Shown here in pieces: positions 9,017 through 17,799 of a DNA stretch of 50,916 nt (its first letter is position 1; every line of letters begins with the position of its first letter). The position numbers and the translations under genes are program-made. The notes beneath the pieces were generated by a model. That model was not told where the DNA came from. It was given only the letters and a program-made list of their open reading frames with translations, and did not search any database. The stretch is from Sphingomonas asaccharolytica NBRC 15499 (GTDB lineage: Bacteria > Pseudomonadota > Alphaproteobacteria > Sphingomonadales > Sphingomonadaceae), in the NCBI RefSeq assembly GCF_001598355.1, contig NZ_BCYU01000031.1:1-50916 (forward strand). The letters run 5' to 3'.

Positions 9017-10648
9017 ATGCCTGAGAGAGAGCGCGAATTTGATTACATCGTCGTCGGCGCCGGATCGGCCGGCTGCGTGCTCGCCAATCGGCTGAGCGAA
9101 AGCGGTACGGAATCGGTGTTGCTGATCGAGGCCGGCGGCAAGGACGACAATTGGCTGTTCAGGATGCCGTTGGGCTTCATGATGGCGGCCGCCAATCCGG
9201 TCTATGACTGGGGCTATTCCAGCGAGCCGGACGCCAAATTGGCGGGGCGATCAATGCCCCTGCCGCGCGGGCGCGTCCATGGCGGCTCCTCCTCTGTAAA
9301 TGGCATGATCTATATGCGCGGCCATTCGGGTGACTATGACGGCTGGGCCCAGATGGGCGCCCGCGGCTGGAGCTATGCCGATGTCCTGCCCTATTTCCGC
9401 AAGATGGAGACGAGCTGGCGCAGCGCCGGGAAATATCATGGCGACAGCGGACCGCTCAGCGTTACGCCGGTCGATGGCAGCCGCTTGTTGCAGGCGCCGA
9501 TCCGGCAATCGGTGGTCGCTGCCGGCTATACGGAAAGCGACGATCTGAGCGGGGACAGGCAGGAGGGCTTTTCCGGGTGCGAAGTGACGGTCGATCGCAA
9601 GGGCCGGCGCGCCAGCACGGCCCGCGCGTATCTCGCGCCGGCGCTGAAACGGCCCAATTTAACGGTGCTTTCTGGCGCGCAGGCGACCCGGATACTGATC
9701 GAGGACAAGCGCGCCGTCGGCGTCGAAGTCAGCCAGGAGGGCAGGCTTTCGCAGCTGCGCGCGCGCAAGGAAGTGGTGCTGAGCGGCGGGGCCTATAATT
9801 CGCCGCAATTGCTGATGCTGTCGGGGATCGGACCGGCAGCGCAGCTCGACGCACTGGGCATCCCGGTGGAAATCGATGCGCCGGGGGTCGGCCGCGACCT
9901 GTCCGAGCACCCCCTGGTCTACATGACCTTCGCGGCGCGCGAGACCAGCTTTCTCAGTGCGCTCCGCTTCGATCGTGCGGCCTGGTCGGTGCTGCGCTGG
10001 ATCGCGACCGGGAAAGGCCCTTTCGCCAGCCAGATCACCAGCGGCGTGCAGATGCTGCGGACGAGGCCCGAGCTGGAGCGGCCCGACATCCAATTGGTGT
10101 TCCTCCCGGTGCGGCTCGATGCCAAGCTGTGGTACCCATTCGGCAAGCGGCAAAGCCACGTATTGTCGGTAATGGTGATGCAATTGCACCCCGAGAGTCG
10201 CGGCACGGTCGAATTGCGGTCATCCGATCCGCTCGCCAAGCCGCGTATCGATCTCAACCTGCTCTCCACCCCCACCGACTTCGCCGATATTCGCGGCGGC
10301 ATCGCGGCGGTGCGCAAGATCTTCGCGGCGTCGCCGCTGCGCGACATGGTCGAGAAGGAGATCGCGCCGGGCAGCGACGCCGATCTCGACGACTTCATTC
10401 GCAACAATCTCAAGATCACCCAGCACCCGACCGGCACCTGCCGGATGGGCGAAGACCCCGCTGCGGTCGTGGACAGCGACTTGCGGGTAAAGGGCATAGC
10501 TGCGCTGCGGGTCGTCGACGCATCGGTGATGCCGACGGTGCCGGGCGCCAACATCAACGCCGCGGTGATCATGGTCGCCGAACGCGCCGCGGATTTGATC
10601 CGCGGCCTGACACCCCTCGCGGCGGAAGCTGATCGAGCTGTAATCTAG
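9017..10648 (+). CDS. GMC-family FAD oxidoreductase
   Basis: Glucose-methanol-choline oxidoreductase, 543 aa, oxidising an alcohol with FAD. The FAD Rossmann motif DYIVVGAGSAGC is at residues 9-20, the GMC signature GGSSSVNGMIYMRG follows, and the C-terminal active-site region contains HPTGTCRMG and PGANINAAV. The ATG at 9017 is preferred to a longer in-frame ORF from 8915 because the FAD motif follows closely and the extra 34 residues look non-conserved. It is transcribed alone, divergent from the aldehyde dehydrogenase, so the pair could oxidise alcohol to aldehyde to acid. The substrate is not identifiable. Confidence 0.9.
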   Translation: MPEREREFDYIVVGAGSAGCVLANRLSESGTESVLLIEAGGKDDNWLFRMPLGFMMAAANPVYDWGYSSEPDAKLAGRSMPLPRGRVHGGSSSVNGMIYMRGHSGDYDGWAQMGARGWSYADVLPYFRKMETSWRSAGKYHGDSGPLSVTPVDGSRLLQAPIRQSVVAAGYTESDDLSGDRQEGFSGCEVTVDRKGRRASTARAYLAPALKRPNLTVLSGAQATRILIEDKRAVGVEVSQEGRLSQLRARKEVVLSGGAYNSPQLLMLSGIGPAAQLDALGIPVEIDAPGVGRDLSEHPLVYMTFAARETSFLSALRFDRAAWSVLRWIATGKGPFASQITSGVQMLRTRPELERPDIQLVFLPVRLDAKLWYPFGKRQSHVLSVMVMQLHPESRGTVELRSSDPLAKPRIDLNLLSTPTDFADIRGGIAAVRKIFAASPLRDMVEKEIAPGSDADLDDFIRNNLKITQHPTGTCRMGEDPAAVVDSDLRVKGIAALRVVDASVMPTVPGANINAAVIMVAERAADLIRGLTPLAAEADRAVI

Positions 10649-10670
10649 AGTTGAACGCGACCAAACTGAA

Positions 10671-10779
10671 TCGTCACTCCGGCCTTGTGCCGGAGTCCAC
10701 CGGGCGGCAAGTCCGGGAAAAGAAGCTCTTGTTACTGCGCTAACCTGCACGGTGGATGCCGGACAAGCCCGGCATGACG
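10671..10779. repeat. REP-like palindromic intergenic repeat
   Basis: The ends CGTCACTCCGGCCTTGTGCC and GGACAAGCCCGGCATGACGG are imperfect inverted copies, each followed inward by GGAGTCCACC or GGTGGATGCC. The whole element can fold into a long hairpin. Elements with cores like CCGGGCTTGTCCGGCATCCA are familiar as dispersed repeats in sphingomonad genomes. It lies in the 257-base gap between the GMC gene and the convergent CMD-like gene, where it may also help terminate transcription. Confidence 0.65.
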
Positions 10780-10905
10780 GCCAAAGCTGATCGCAACCGA
10801 TTTTAGAGCCTGATGACGAGCGTACGTTTCGTGTGGAAGTTCATGCCGGATACCGGCGCGGCTCCGCCGTCCAAAGCCGGCCGCCTCCGAATGGGAGGGC
10901 TCATA

Positions 10906-11253
10906 TCACTGCTTGTCGTCGCTGCCTTGGCTCTCACGCTTCTGGATGACGTTCAGGAGCAGCCGCGAGGCCGTGATCGACGCGGGCCAGGAGGCGTAAA
11001 AGGCGAGATGAAGCATCGCTTCGCCCAATTCCTCCTCGGTAACGCCGTTATCGAGCGCCAATCCGAGATGCGCCTCGAGCTGCTGGTGGCGATTGGCGGT
11101 CATCAGCGCGGCAATGGTGAGCAGCGAGCGGTCGCGCTTCGACAGTTCCTTTCGCTCCCACACCTCGTTGTAGAGGATCCGGTCGGTCATCTCGACGAGG
11201 CCGGGAGCCACTGCTCCCAGTTCGTCGCCCTTCTTGGCGCTGGGCCGCCGCAT
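10906..11253 (-). CDS. Carboxymuconolactone decarboxylase-like protein (CMD1)
   Basis: Small all-helical protein of the CMD/AhpD superfamily, 115 aa. The core SKRDRSLLTIAALMTAN and LGLALDNGVTEEELGEAMLH are typical; the CxxC of peroxidatic AhpD is absent, so a redox role is unlikely. It lies five bases after ferB and is probably co-transcribed with ferA-ferB. Its nearest relative in the window is CMD3 at 30.7 kb (shared VWER.ELSKRDRSL core). CMD-type proteins decarboxylate or isomerise ring-cleavage lactones, but the reaction here is unknown, and it is not a standard part of ferulate degradation. Confidence 0.8.
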   Translation of the reverse strand: MRRPSAKKGDELGAVAPGLVEMTDRILYNEVWERKELSKRDRSLLTIAALMTANRHQQLEAHLGLALDNGVTEEELGEAMLHLAFYASWPASITASRLLLNVIQKRESQGSDDKQ

Positions 11254-11258
11254 GGCGC

Positions 11259-12122
11259 CTACTTCCCTTCGCGGTTGTAGTTACCGAGACCCGGCTTGTA
11301 GGTCTTCTCGTCGAGGAACTGGACCATGCCCTTTTCGCGACCCTTCTCGCGATCGACGAACGTGGTTTGATCGACCTTGGCGGTAAGATATTCGGCGGCG
11401 AATTCCCAGTCCATCTCCCGGGCGTATTTATATGCCATGCGCGCCTGGCGCAGCGTCGTCGGGTTCTTGTCGATCAGGACCTTGGCGAGTTCGCGGGTGC
11501 GCTCCTTGAGCCTGTCGGCGGGCACCGCTTCGTTGACGAGGCCGAGTTCCTTCGCGCGCTTGCCGTCGAAATTCTCGCCGGTCATCACGTAATAGAGCGC
11601 TTCGCGATCGCCCATCAGCGTCGAGATCGCCTTCGAGACCACGCCGCCCGGGATGATGCCCCAGTTGATCTCGGAGAGGCCGAACACTGCTTTCTCGTCA
11701 GCGATCGCCAGGTCGCAGCAGATCAGCGGCGTGAAGGCGCCACCGAAGCACCAGCCATTGACCATGGCGATGGTCGGCTTGGCGTAATACATCAGGGTTC
11801 GCCACTGCCAGGCACGAGTCTCGCGATAGGCCCGATGGCGCTCGACATCGCTGACCGCGTCCGAGGCGCGGAAGAATCCCTGGAGATCCATCCCCGCCGA
11901 AAAGGCTTCGCCGCTGCCGGTGAGAACAATGACCGAGCAGCGATCGTCGATCTCGAGCGCGTCGAGCACCTGGTTCATCTCGCGCGCCAGTTCCATGCTC
12001 ATCGCGTTGCGCTTTTCGGGTCGGTTGAGGTGGACCCAGGCGATACCGTCCTCGAACTGGACGAGGACGGTGTTGCCGCCGGGGATGGGCTTTTCTTCGG
12101 TGGTTGCCATGGTCGTTTCCAT
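11259..12122 (-). CDS. ferB: Feruloyl-CoA hydratase/lyase
   Basis: Crotonase-fold enzyme that hydrates feruloyl-CoA (also p-coumaroyl- or caffeoyl-CoA) and cleaves it retro-aldol to vanillin plus acetyl-CoA. Its 287 residues carry signatures I associate with this group rather than fatty-acid hydratases: NRPEKRNAMS, SAGMDLQGFF, YAKPTIAMVNGWCFGG (residues 113-128), FGLSEINWGI with catalytic Glu151, and AEYLTAKVDQ, which holds the conserved Tyr. A second ATG twelve bases in (12110) is an equally possible start. It follows ferA by 16 bases, and its product would feed a vanillin-type aldehyde dehydrogenase. Confidence 0.93.
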   Translation of the reverse strand: METTMATTEEKPIPGGNTVLVQFEDGIAWVHLNRPEKRNAMSMELAREMNQVLDALEIDDRCSVIVLTGSGEAFSAGMDLQGFFRASDAVSDVERHRAYRETRAWQWRTLMYYAKPTIAMVNGWCFGGAFTPLICCDLAIADEKAVFGLSEINWGIIPGGVVSKAISTLMGDREALYYVMTGENFDGKRAKELGLVNEAVPADRLKERTRELAKVLIDKNPTTLRQARMAYKYAREMDWEFAAEYLTAKVDQTTFVDREKGREKGMVQFLDEKTYKPGLGNYNREGK

Positions 12123-12138
12123 CTGTCTGATCCTGTAA

Positions 12139-14274
12139 CTATGCGCCGGTGACGATCAGCGCGTCGAGCGCGACTGCGCCCTCGCCCTGGGCCAGCACCA
12201 TCAGCGGGTTGATATCGATCTCTTCGATGCCGAGTCCGGCGCGCATCGCCGCGCCAACCTTGACCACGACATCGGCGACGGCGTGAACATCGCGCGCGGG
12301 CCTGCCGCGGAATTCACCGAGCATCTTGGCACCGCGCAGCCCCAGGATGCGCGCGACAGCGCGATCATGGGAGATGTCGGCCGGGAGCAGTTCCGCGGCG
12401 TCAAGCGCCTCGATCAGCACGCCGCCCAGGCCGACGAGTACCGACGGACCCCATTCGGGATGGTTTCGCGCGCCGACGACGAGTTCGAGCCCGGGTGCGG
12501 ACATCTGTTCGACCAGAACGCCATCGAGCGCCACCGCGCCGACATTGGCCATCAGCGTCGCCCAGCCGTCGCGCAGCGCGGCCTCGTCGCGCAGGTTGAG
12601 GATCACGCCGCCGGCGTCGCTCTTGTGCGACAGCGCCACGGCCTGCGCCTTGAGCACGACCGGAAAGCCGATCCGGGCGGCGATGGCGACGGCTTCGTCG
12701 ATCGTGGCGGCGAGGCCGCCGGCGGGGATTTGGACGCCGATGCGGCGCAGAAAATCCTTGCCGACATATTCGGGTTTCACGCCGGGCTCACCCCAGCCGG
12801 TCAGGCCGGCCGCGGCCGGGGTGCGATCGCTGACGCTGGCCAGCGCCGCCGCGTAGCGGGCAACCCCGGCGAAGGCGCGCATCGCGCGCTCAGGCGAGCG
12901 GAACAGCGGCGTTTCGCTCGCGCGCATCGCCGCGATGAACTCGGCGTCGAGCGCCGATTCGTCACCGGTGATGACGACGGCCACGGGCTTGGTCGCGGTC
13001 AGCGCCACCGGGATGATCGAATCACCCTTCGAGCGTTGCTGCGAGGGCCCGCCACCGGCCATGGGCAGGAGGACCGCGCCGACTGCAGGATCGGCGAGCA
13101 TGGCCTGGGTCGACTGGCCGAAGATGCCGCCATTGATGAAGCCGGTGGTGCCGACGTCGAGCGGATTGTCGATCTCCATGCCGGCGGGAAGCAGGGTCGA
13201 AATTCGCGCCAGCGTCTCGGCCGAAAGATCGGCGATCGGCAACGCGATATCCTCGGCGAAGTCGAACGCCATGCCGCGGATCGCGCCCGAGTTGGTCACG
13301 ACGCCCAGCGCGCCGGTGGTGGGCGACGGAAAGCGGTGGAGGATCGCGACAGTGTCGAACAATTCGTCCATCGTATCGACGACGACGACCGCTTCGTTCT
13401 CGACCGACGTCCGCATCAACGCATAATCCCCGACCATCGAGCCGGTGTGCGATTGCGCCGCTTCCTGCCCGCGCTTGCTGCGGCCAGGATGCATCATGAT
13501 CACCGGCACGCCGGCGTCGCGCGCCTTGCGGACCGCGCGTAGGAACGCCTGCGGGTTGCGGATCTGCTCGACATAGAGGGCGATCGCATTGGCGGTTCCC
13601 TCGGCAACGACCAGCTCGATCAGATCGCTGGCATGGACCACGGCTTCGTTCCCGGTGGCGACCGACAGCGATACCGCGATGCCACGACCGAGCATGCCAG
13701 CGCGAATGCCCGAGGCGGTCGCGCCACTTTGCGCGATTACCGCGACGTTGCGGCGATCACCGAGCGGCTGGGGGTGCGCGGGTTCGAAGGTCAGCGCCGC
13801 GCCGCCGGCATAATTGACATAGCCCATGCAATTGGGGCCGAGCAGCGCCATGCCGGCTCTGTTGCAGATCGCGGCGATATCGTCCTGCTCGCGTCGGCCC
13901 TCGTCGCCGCCCTCGGCAAAGCCCGAGGCGAAGACGATGACGCCGCCGACACCACGCGCCGCGGCCGCCTCGACCGCGGGCAGGATCGCCGCGCGCGGCA
14001 CATTGAGCACCAGCGCATCCATGCCTTTGGGCAAGTCGTCGACCGACTTCACGCAAGGGCGGCCGTTGATCTCGTCGCGGGTCGGGCTGATCAGGTGGAT
14101 CGGCCCGTCGAAGCCGAAGCGTTCGCAATTGGCAAGGAGGACGCCGCCCATCGTCGCCGGATCGGGCGAGGCGCCGGCAATGGCGATCGAGCGCGGCTTG
14201 AGAAGGCGTGCGAGAGAGGATGCGGGATCGGCCGCCGCCGGCGCGCTTCGTAACAGAGCTTGCGCTAAGTCCAC
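12139..14274 (-). CDS. ferA: Feruloyl-CoA synthetase, NDP-forming acyl-CoA synthetase type
   Basis: Activates ferulate-type hydroxycinnamates with CoA and ATP. About 711 aa with the order of NDP-forming acyl-CoA synthetases: CoA-binding Rossmann domain (LKPRSIAIAGASPDPATMGG), succinyl-CoA-ligase-like middle with the phospho-His segment SHTGSMVGDY, and C-terminal ATP-grasp domain (GFPVVLKAQAVALSHKSDAG). Sphingobium FerA is of this type, unlike the AMP-forming enzyme of pseudomonads. I place the start at GTG 14274 because GGGAGAGGAA lies just upstream; a GTG at 14334 would add 20 residues. It is followed by ferB. Adjacency to ferB makes the assignment strong. Confidence 0.88.
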   Translation of the reverse strand: MDLAQALLRSAPAAADPASSLARLLKPRSIAIAGASPDPATMGGVLLANCERFGFDGPIHLISPTRDEINGRPCVKSVDDLPKGMDALVLNVPRAAILPAVEAAAARGVGGVIVFASGFAEGGDEGRREQDDIAAICNRAGMALLGPNCMGYVNYAGGAALTFEPAHPQPLGDRRNVAVIAQSGATASGIRAGMLGRGIAVSLSVATGNEAVVHASDLIELVVAEGTANAIALYVEQIRNPQAFLRAVRKARDAGVPVIMMHPGRSKRGQEAAQSHTGSMVGDYALMRTSVENEAVVVVDTMDELFDTVAILHRFPSPTTGALGVVTNSGAIRGMAFDFAEDIALPIADLSAETLARISTLLPAGMEIDNPLDVGTTGFINGGIFGQSTQAMLADPAVGAVLLPMAGGGPSQQRSKGDSIIPVALTATKPVAVVITGDESALDAEFIAAMRASETPLFRSPERAMRAFAGVARYAAALASVSDRTPAAAGLTGWGEPGVKPEYVGKDFLRRIGVQIPAGGLAATIDEAVAIAARIGFPVVLKAQAVALSHKSDAGGVILNLRDEAALRDGWATLMANVGAVALDGVLVEQMSAPGLELVVGARNHPEWGPSVLVGLGGVLIEALDAAELLPADISHDRAVARILGLRGAKMLGEFRGRPARDVHAVADVVVKVGAAMRAGLGIEEIDINPLMVLAQGEGAVALDALIVTGA

Positions 14275-14407
14275 CAAGTCCAATTCCTCTCCCAAACCCC
14301 TCGCGGGCAGTGCTTTGGCGGCATGTTGTCGCACCCCCTTCGCAGGTCCAATGCCAATTTCGGCCGGTTACGATAAGATCACGATATGAGTCTCAATTCG
14401 GTCACTC

Positions 14408-14426
14408 TGATACCTATGCGGTATCA
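14408..14426. promoter_or_regulatory. Perfect dyad operator candidate between ferA and the bicupin gene
   Basis: TGATACC-N5-GGTATCA is a perfect 7-base inverted repeat in the 245-base divergent region between ferA (minus) and the gene at 14520 (plus). Its form suits a MarR-type dimer. In Sphingobium ferBA is repressed by the MarR protein FerC; a MarR gene lies at 49.1-49.6 kb here, so the pairing is possible but not shown. Confidence 0.5.
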
Positions 14427-14472
14427 TGCCGCCCGCGATTAGGAATTAGACGAACCGGCAATTCCGGCGCTA

Positions 14473-14500
14473 TATAACAGCCAAGCTGCGATAACAGCCA
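14473..14500. promoter_or_regulatory. Motif B-like direct repeat upstream of the bicupin gene
   Basis: Two copies of ATAACAGCCA lie 17 bases apart (14474-14483 and 14491-14500), the first within TATATAACAG. They end 19 bases before the start at 14520. The same ATAACAGCC word occurs at 33.2 and 35.4 kb. It could be an activator site or overlap the -10 region (TATAAC). Confidence 0.4.
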
Positions 14501-14519
14501 CTTTGGATGAGGAGCGCCG

Positions 14520-15437
14520 ATGTACGGGCAGAACGATTTGCGGACGACGCTTGTCGCCGCGCCAAACGGGCCCTCGCCCAAGAGCTTCAAGCACGCCAGC
14601 TATGCGCGCTTCTACGCGCAGCCGCCGCAGCAACGTACCGACCTGGCCGCTACCTGGTATGCTCGCGGCGCAACCATGATCGTGGCCTATAGCGACGTCG
14701 AAGCGGGAGCGGTGTTCGAGCGGAGCGGCCAGCCCGACGAATATGCGGTGGTGATCCCCGACGATGGCGTCGAGATCGAGATCAGCATCGCCGAGGGCAG
14801 CACGATCGCCAGCGGCAAGACGGTCAGCTTCGTACCGGCGGGCGCGAGCAAGATCACCGTGTTGAAAGGAGGACGGATCCTCCGCCTGTTCACCGTGGAC
14901 TCCACCGACCTGGCAGCGCTCTGCTCGAACGCCGCCGATTATGCAGAGCCGGATCCCAACGTGCCGCCGCTCATGGCATGGCCAGATCCGGTCGGCGGCC
15001 GCAAGGTGCGCGTCTATTCGGGCGATGTCGCCCCCGAACAGGGTCGCTTCGGGCGGATCTATCGCGGTTCGACCATCATGGTGAATTTCGGCGACGGCCG
15101 CGTCGGCCCGCGCGCGGCGGACAATCTCTCGCCGCACCACCATGACGATTTCGAGCAATATTCGGTCGCGCTCGACGGCGACTATATCCACCATCTGCGC
15201 TGGCCGTGGATCAGCGATTCGACGCAGTGGATCGAGGACGACCATGAGCGCTGCGGAGCGCCTTCGGTGGCGGTGATCCCGCCCCCGGCGACGCACACCT
15301 CGCAGGGAATCGGCGACGGGCTCAACCGCCTGCTGGACGTCTTCTGCCCGCCTCGCCGAGACTTTTCGAACAAGCCCGGCTGGGTATTGAACGCGGCCGA
15401 TTACCCGATGCCCGAAAATAAGGAGATCGCAGCATGA
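14520..15437 (+). CDS. Bicupin-fold protein, function unknown
   Basis: A 305 aa protein with two apparent cupin halves. The first (about residues 50-130) lacks clustered metal ligands. The second (about 180-275) has LSPHHHDDFEQYS with H206-208 and E212, then PPPATHTS with H259: a His/Glu set typical of a mononuclear metal cupin. Cupins include dioxygenases, isomerases and lyases; no named function can be assigned. GAGGAG stands seven bases before the ATG. The stop overlaps the DUF6282-like gene by four bases, and an aldehyde dehydrogenase and folD follow, so it probably starts a four-gene operon linked to C1-folate metabolism. Confidence 0.7.
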   Translation: MYGQNDLRTTLVAAPNGPSPKSFKHASYARFYAQPPQQRTDLAATWYARGATMIVAYSDVEAGAVFERSGQPDEYAVVIPDDGVEIEISIAEGSTIASGKTVSFVPAGASKITVLKGGRILRLFTVDSTDLAALCSNAADYAEPDPNVPPLMAWPDPVGGRKVRVYSGDVAPEQGRFGRIYRGSTIMVNFGDGRVGPRAADNLSPHHHDDFEQYSVALDGDYIHHLRWPWISDSTQWIEDDHERCGAPSVAVIPPPATHTSQGIGDGLNRLLDVFCPPRRDFSNKPGWVLNAADYPMPENKEIAA

Positions 15438-16360
15438 GCGACCGGATCAGCGACCTCCTGAAAGGCGCGATCGACCTGCATTGTCACAGCGGGCCGTCGG
15501 TGATGCCGCGCAGCCTCAATCATGTCGAGGCGATCAAGGAAGGCGAGGCGGCGGGCCTGCGCGCGATCCTGTTCAAGGACCATTATTATTCGGTCACGCC
15601 GGTCGCGGCATTGCTCGACGAGATCATGCCGGGCTCGGTGAAGTTGCTGACCGGGGTGCCGCTCAACAACACCACGGGCGGGCTCAATCCGTATGCCGTC
15701 GAGCATGGTTTCAAGCTCGGCGCGCGCCTGGTGTGGATGCCGACCTTCTCGGCGGCCAACCATATCCGCCATTCGCACCGCCGGCAGTTCCTGCCGACCA
15801 AGGACGCAATGCTCGCGCCGACGATGCTCACGGTGGTCGACGAGCGCGGTAAGCTCAAGGACGAGGTCAAGCAGATCCTCGACCAGATCGCCGCTTACGA
15901 CGCGGTGCTGTCGGCCGGGCATCTCCACATCAGCGAGATCTGGCCGTTATTCGCCGAGGCCAAGGAGCGCGGCGTCACCCGCTTGCTGGTCAACCACCCG
16001 ACCTTCCTGATCGGATGCAGCGTCACCGATATGGCCGAGCTGGCAAAGATGGGCGCCTATCTCGAGCATAGCTGCTGCATGTGGGCGGGCGTGCAGGGCA
16101 AGGGCTATAGCCATGACAGCCTCAAGATGTGCGTCGATGCCGGCGGCGTCGCCAACACCATCATCGGATCGGACCTTGGCCAGGTCGGCAATCCCTCCCC
16201 GGTCGAGGGATTGCGCTACGTCGTCCAGATGCTGATCGACATCGGCTACACCGATGCCGAGATTCGCGCGATGATCGGCGACAATCCCGCCCGGCTGGTC
16301 GGCCTCGACGATGCCGAGCCGGCCGCGGAAGGCGTGCTGGCGCAGGCGCTGTCCGCCTGA
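15434..16360 (+). CDS. DUF6282-like metal-dependent hydrolase
   Basis: A 308 aa amidohydrolase-superfamily protein. Its metal site begins with DLHCHSGPS (H16, H18). Further candidate ligands are KDHYY, SAGHLHISE and NHPTF, with IIGSDLGQVGNPSPVEG near the C terminus where the family usually has its catalytic Asp. This pattern matches the family now labelled DUF6282, which has no settled reaction. It overlaps the bicupin gene by four bases and is followed after 20 bases by an aldehyde dehydrogenase. Hydrolysis of a ring-cleavage or lactone intermediate fits the setting but is inference. Confidence 0.7.
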   Translation: MSDRISDLLKGAIDLHCHSGPSVMPRSLNHVEAIKEGEAAGLRAILFKDHYYSVTPVAALLDEIMPGSVKLLTGVPLNNTTGGLNPYAVEHGFKLGARLVWMPTFSAANHIRHSHRRQFLPTKDAMLAPTMLTVVDERGKLKDEVKQILDQIAAYDAVLSAGHLHISEIWPLFAEAKERGVTRLLVNHPTFLIGCSVTDMAELAKMGAYLEHSCCMWAGVQGKGYSHDSLKMCVDAGGVANTIIGSDLGQVGNPSPVEGLRYVVQMLIDIGYTDAEIRAMIGDNPARLVGLDDAEPAAEGVLAQALSA

Positions 16361-16380
16361 CCTCCCGACAAGGAAAACCC

Positions 16381-17799
16381 ATGGACCACCAGTTTCGTCT
16401 GCTCATCGATGGCGCCTTGGTCGCCGGAGCGAGCAGCTTCGACGTGATCAACCCGGCGCTCGACGCGCCGTTCGCGCAATGCCCCAAGGCCGATGCGGCG
16501 ATGCTGGAGACCGCGATCGCCGCGGCCAAGCGCGCCTTCCCGGCCTGGGCCGCGACGCCGATGGCCGAGCGCGGCGCCAAGGTGGAGGCACTGGCGGCGG
16601 CGCTCGAAGCGCGCGTGCCCGAATTCGCCGCGCTGATGACCTCGGAGCAGGGGAAGCCGCTCGACCAGGCAACCAAGGAAGTCCGAGGCTGCGTGTTGGT
16701 GCTGCGCGCCTTCGCGGCGATGCGGCTCGAGCCGAAACTGCTGCGCGACGAAGGCGGCAATCGCGTCACCGAGCATCGCACGCCGTTGGGCGTGGTCGCG
16801 GCGATCACCCCGTGGAACTACCCATTGATCCTGCTCGCCAACAAGGTCGGGCCGGCGCTGATGGCGGGCAACACGATGGTCTGCAAGCCGGCGCCGACGA
16901 CGCCGCTTACGACGTTGCTGTTCGGCGAGCTGTGCCAGGCGATCCTGCCCGCGGGCGTGATCAACATGCTGTGCGATCAGAACGAGCTTGGGCCGGTGCT
17001 GACGACGCATCCCGATATCGCCAAGATCTCGTTCACCGGATCGACCGCGACCGGCAAGAAAGTGCTCGCCTCGTCCGCGGACAGCCTCAAGCGCGTAACG
17101 CTCGAGCTGGGCGGCAACGACGCCGCGATCGTGCTCGACGATGTCGATGCCAAATATGCCGCGGGGAAGGTCTTCGAAGGCGCGATGCGCAATGCCGGGC
17201 AGATCTGCGTGGCGGTCAAGCGCGCTTATGTGCCCGACACGATGTACGACGAATTCTGCGACGAGATGGCGCGGTTGGCCAGGGAAATGGTCGTCGACGA
17301 CGGCGCCAACCAGGGCGCGCAGATCGGACCGGTCCAGAACAAGCTCCAGTTCGACAAGGTCTGGGCGCTGGTCGAGGACAGCAAAGCGCGTGGCACCGTG
17401 ATCGCCGGCGGCGAGCCGCTCGACCGGCCGGGCTATTTCATATCGCCGACGATCGTCCGCGATATCGACGACGACGCGCCGCTGGTGCGCGAAGAGCAGT
17501 TCGGGCCGGTGTTGCCGGTGCTCCGCTATTCCGACGTCGATGATCTGATCGACCGCGTCAACGGCACCGATTATGGCCTGGGCGGCACGGTCTGGGGCAA
17601 GGATCTGGTACGCGCCAACCAGGTGGCGACGCGCGTGACGTCGGGCACGGTGTGGATCAACCAGTTGATGGCGATCGATCCGCGCATTCCGTTCCGCGGA
17701 CTCAAGCAATCGGGGATGGGCACCGAAATGGGCCTCGAGGGGCTGGAGGAATATACCCAGCCGCAGGTAATCAACGCCGTGGCGCTCGACGCGGCGTGA
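16381..17799 (+). CDS. NAD(P)-dependent aldehyde dehydrogenase
   Basis: A 472 aa aldehyde dehydrogenase. The catalytic Cys is in [13 protein letters not shown], the Glu in TLELGGNDA, and the Asn in TPWNYPLIL. The ATG at 16381 is preferred to a longer ORF because AAGGAAAA stands just upstream and family homology begins at once ([14 protein letters not shown]). It overlaps folD by four bases (GTGA). This tight link to folD, and to the two unknown metal enzymes before it, suggests the aldehyde forms in a pathway that also releases a C1 unit. Length and motifs fit the succinate-semialdehyde-type or vanillin-type branch; the substrate is unresolved. Confidence 0.9.
   Translation: MDHQFRLLIDGALVAGASSFDVINPALDAPFAQCPKADAAMLETAIAAAKRAFPAWAATPMAERGAKVEALAAALEARVPEFAALMTSEQGKPLDQATKEVRGCVLVLRAFAAMRLEPKLLRDEGGNRVTEHRTPLGVVAAITPWNYPLILLANKVGPALMAGNTMVCKPAPTTPLTTLLFGELCQAILPAGVINMLCDQNELGPVLTTHPDIAKISFTGSTATGKKVLASSADSLKRVTLELGGNDAAIVLDDVDAKYAAGKVFEGAMRNAGQICVAVKRAYVPDTMYDEFCDEMARLAREMVVDDGANQGAQIGPVQNKLQFDKVWALVEDSKARGTVIAGGEPLDRPGYFISPTIVRDIDDDAPLVREEQFGPVLPVLRYSDVDDLIDRVNGTDYGLGGTVWGKDLVRANQVATRVTSGTVWINQLMAIDPRIPFRGLKQSGMGTEMGLEGLEEYTQPQVINAVALDAA

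Noticed and set aside
10671..10779. CRISPR or insertion-sequence end
   Set aside because: Single inverted element without spacers, transposase or target-site duplication; it fits a REP-like repeat better.
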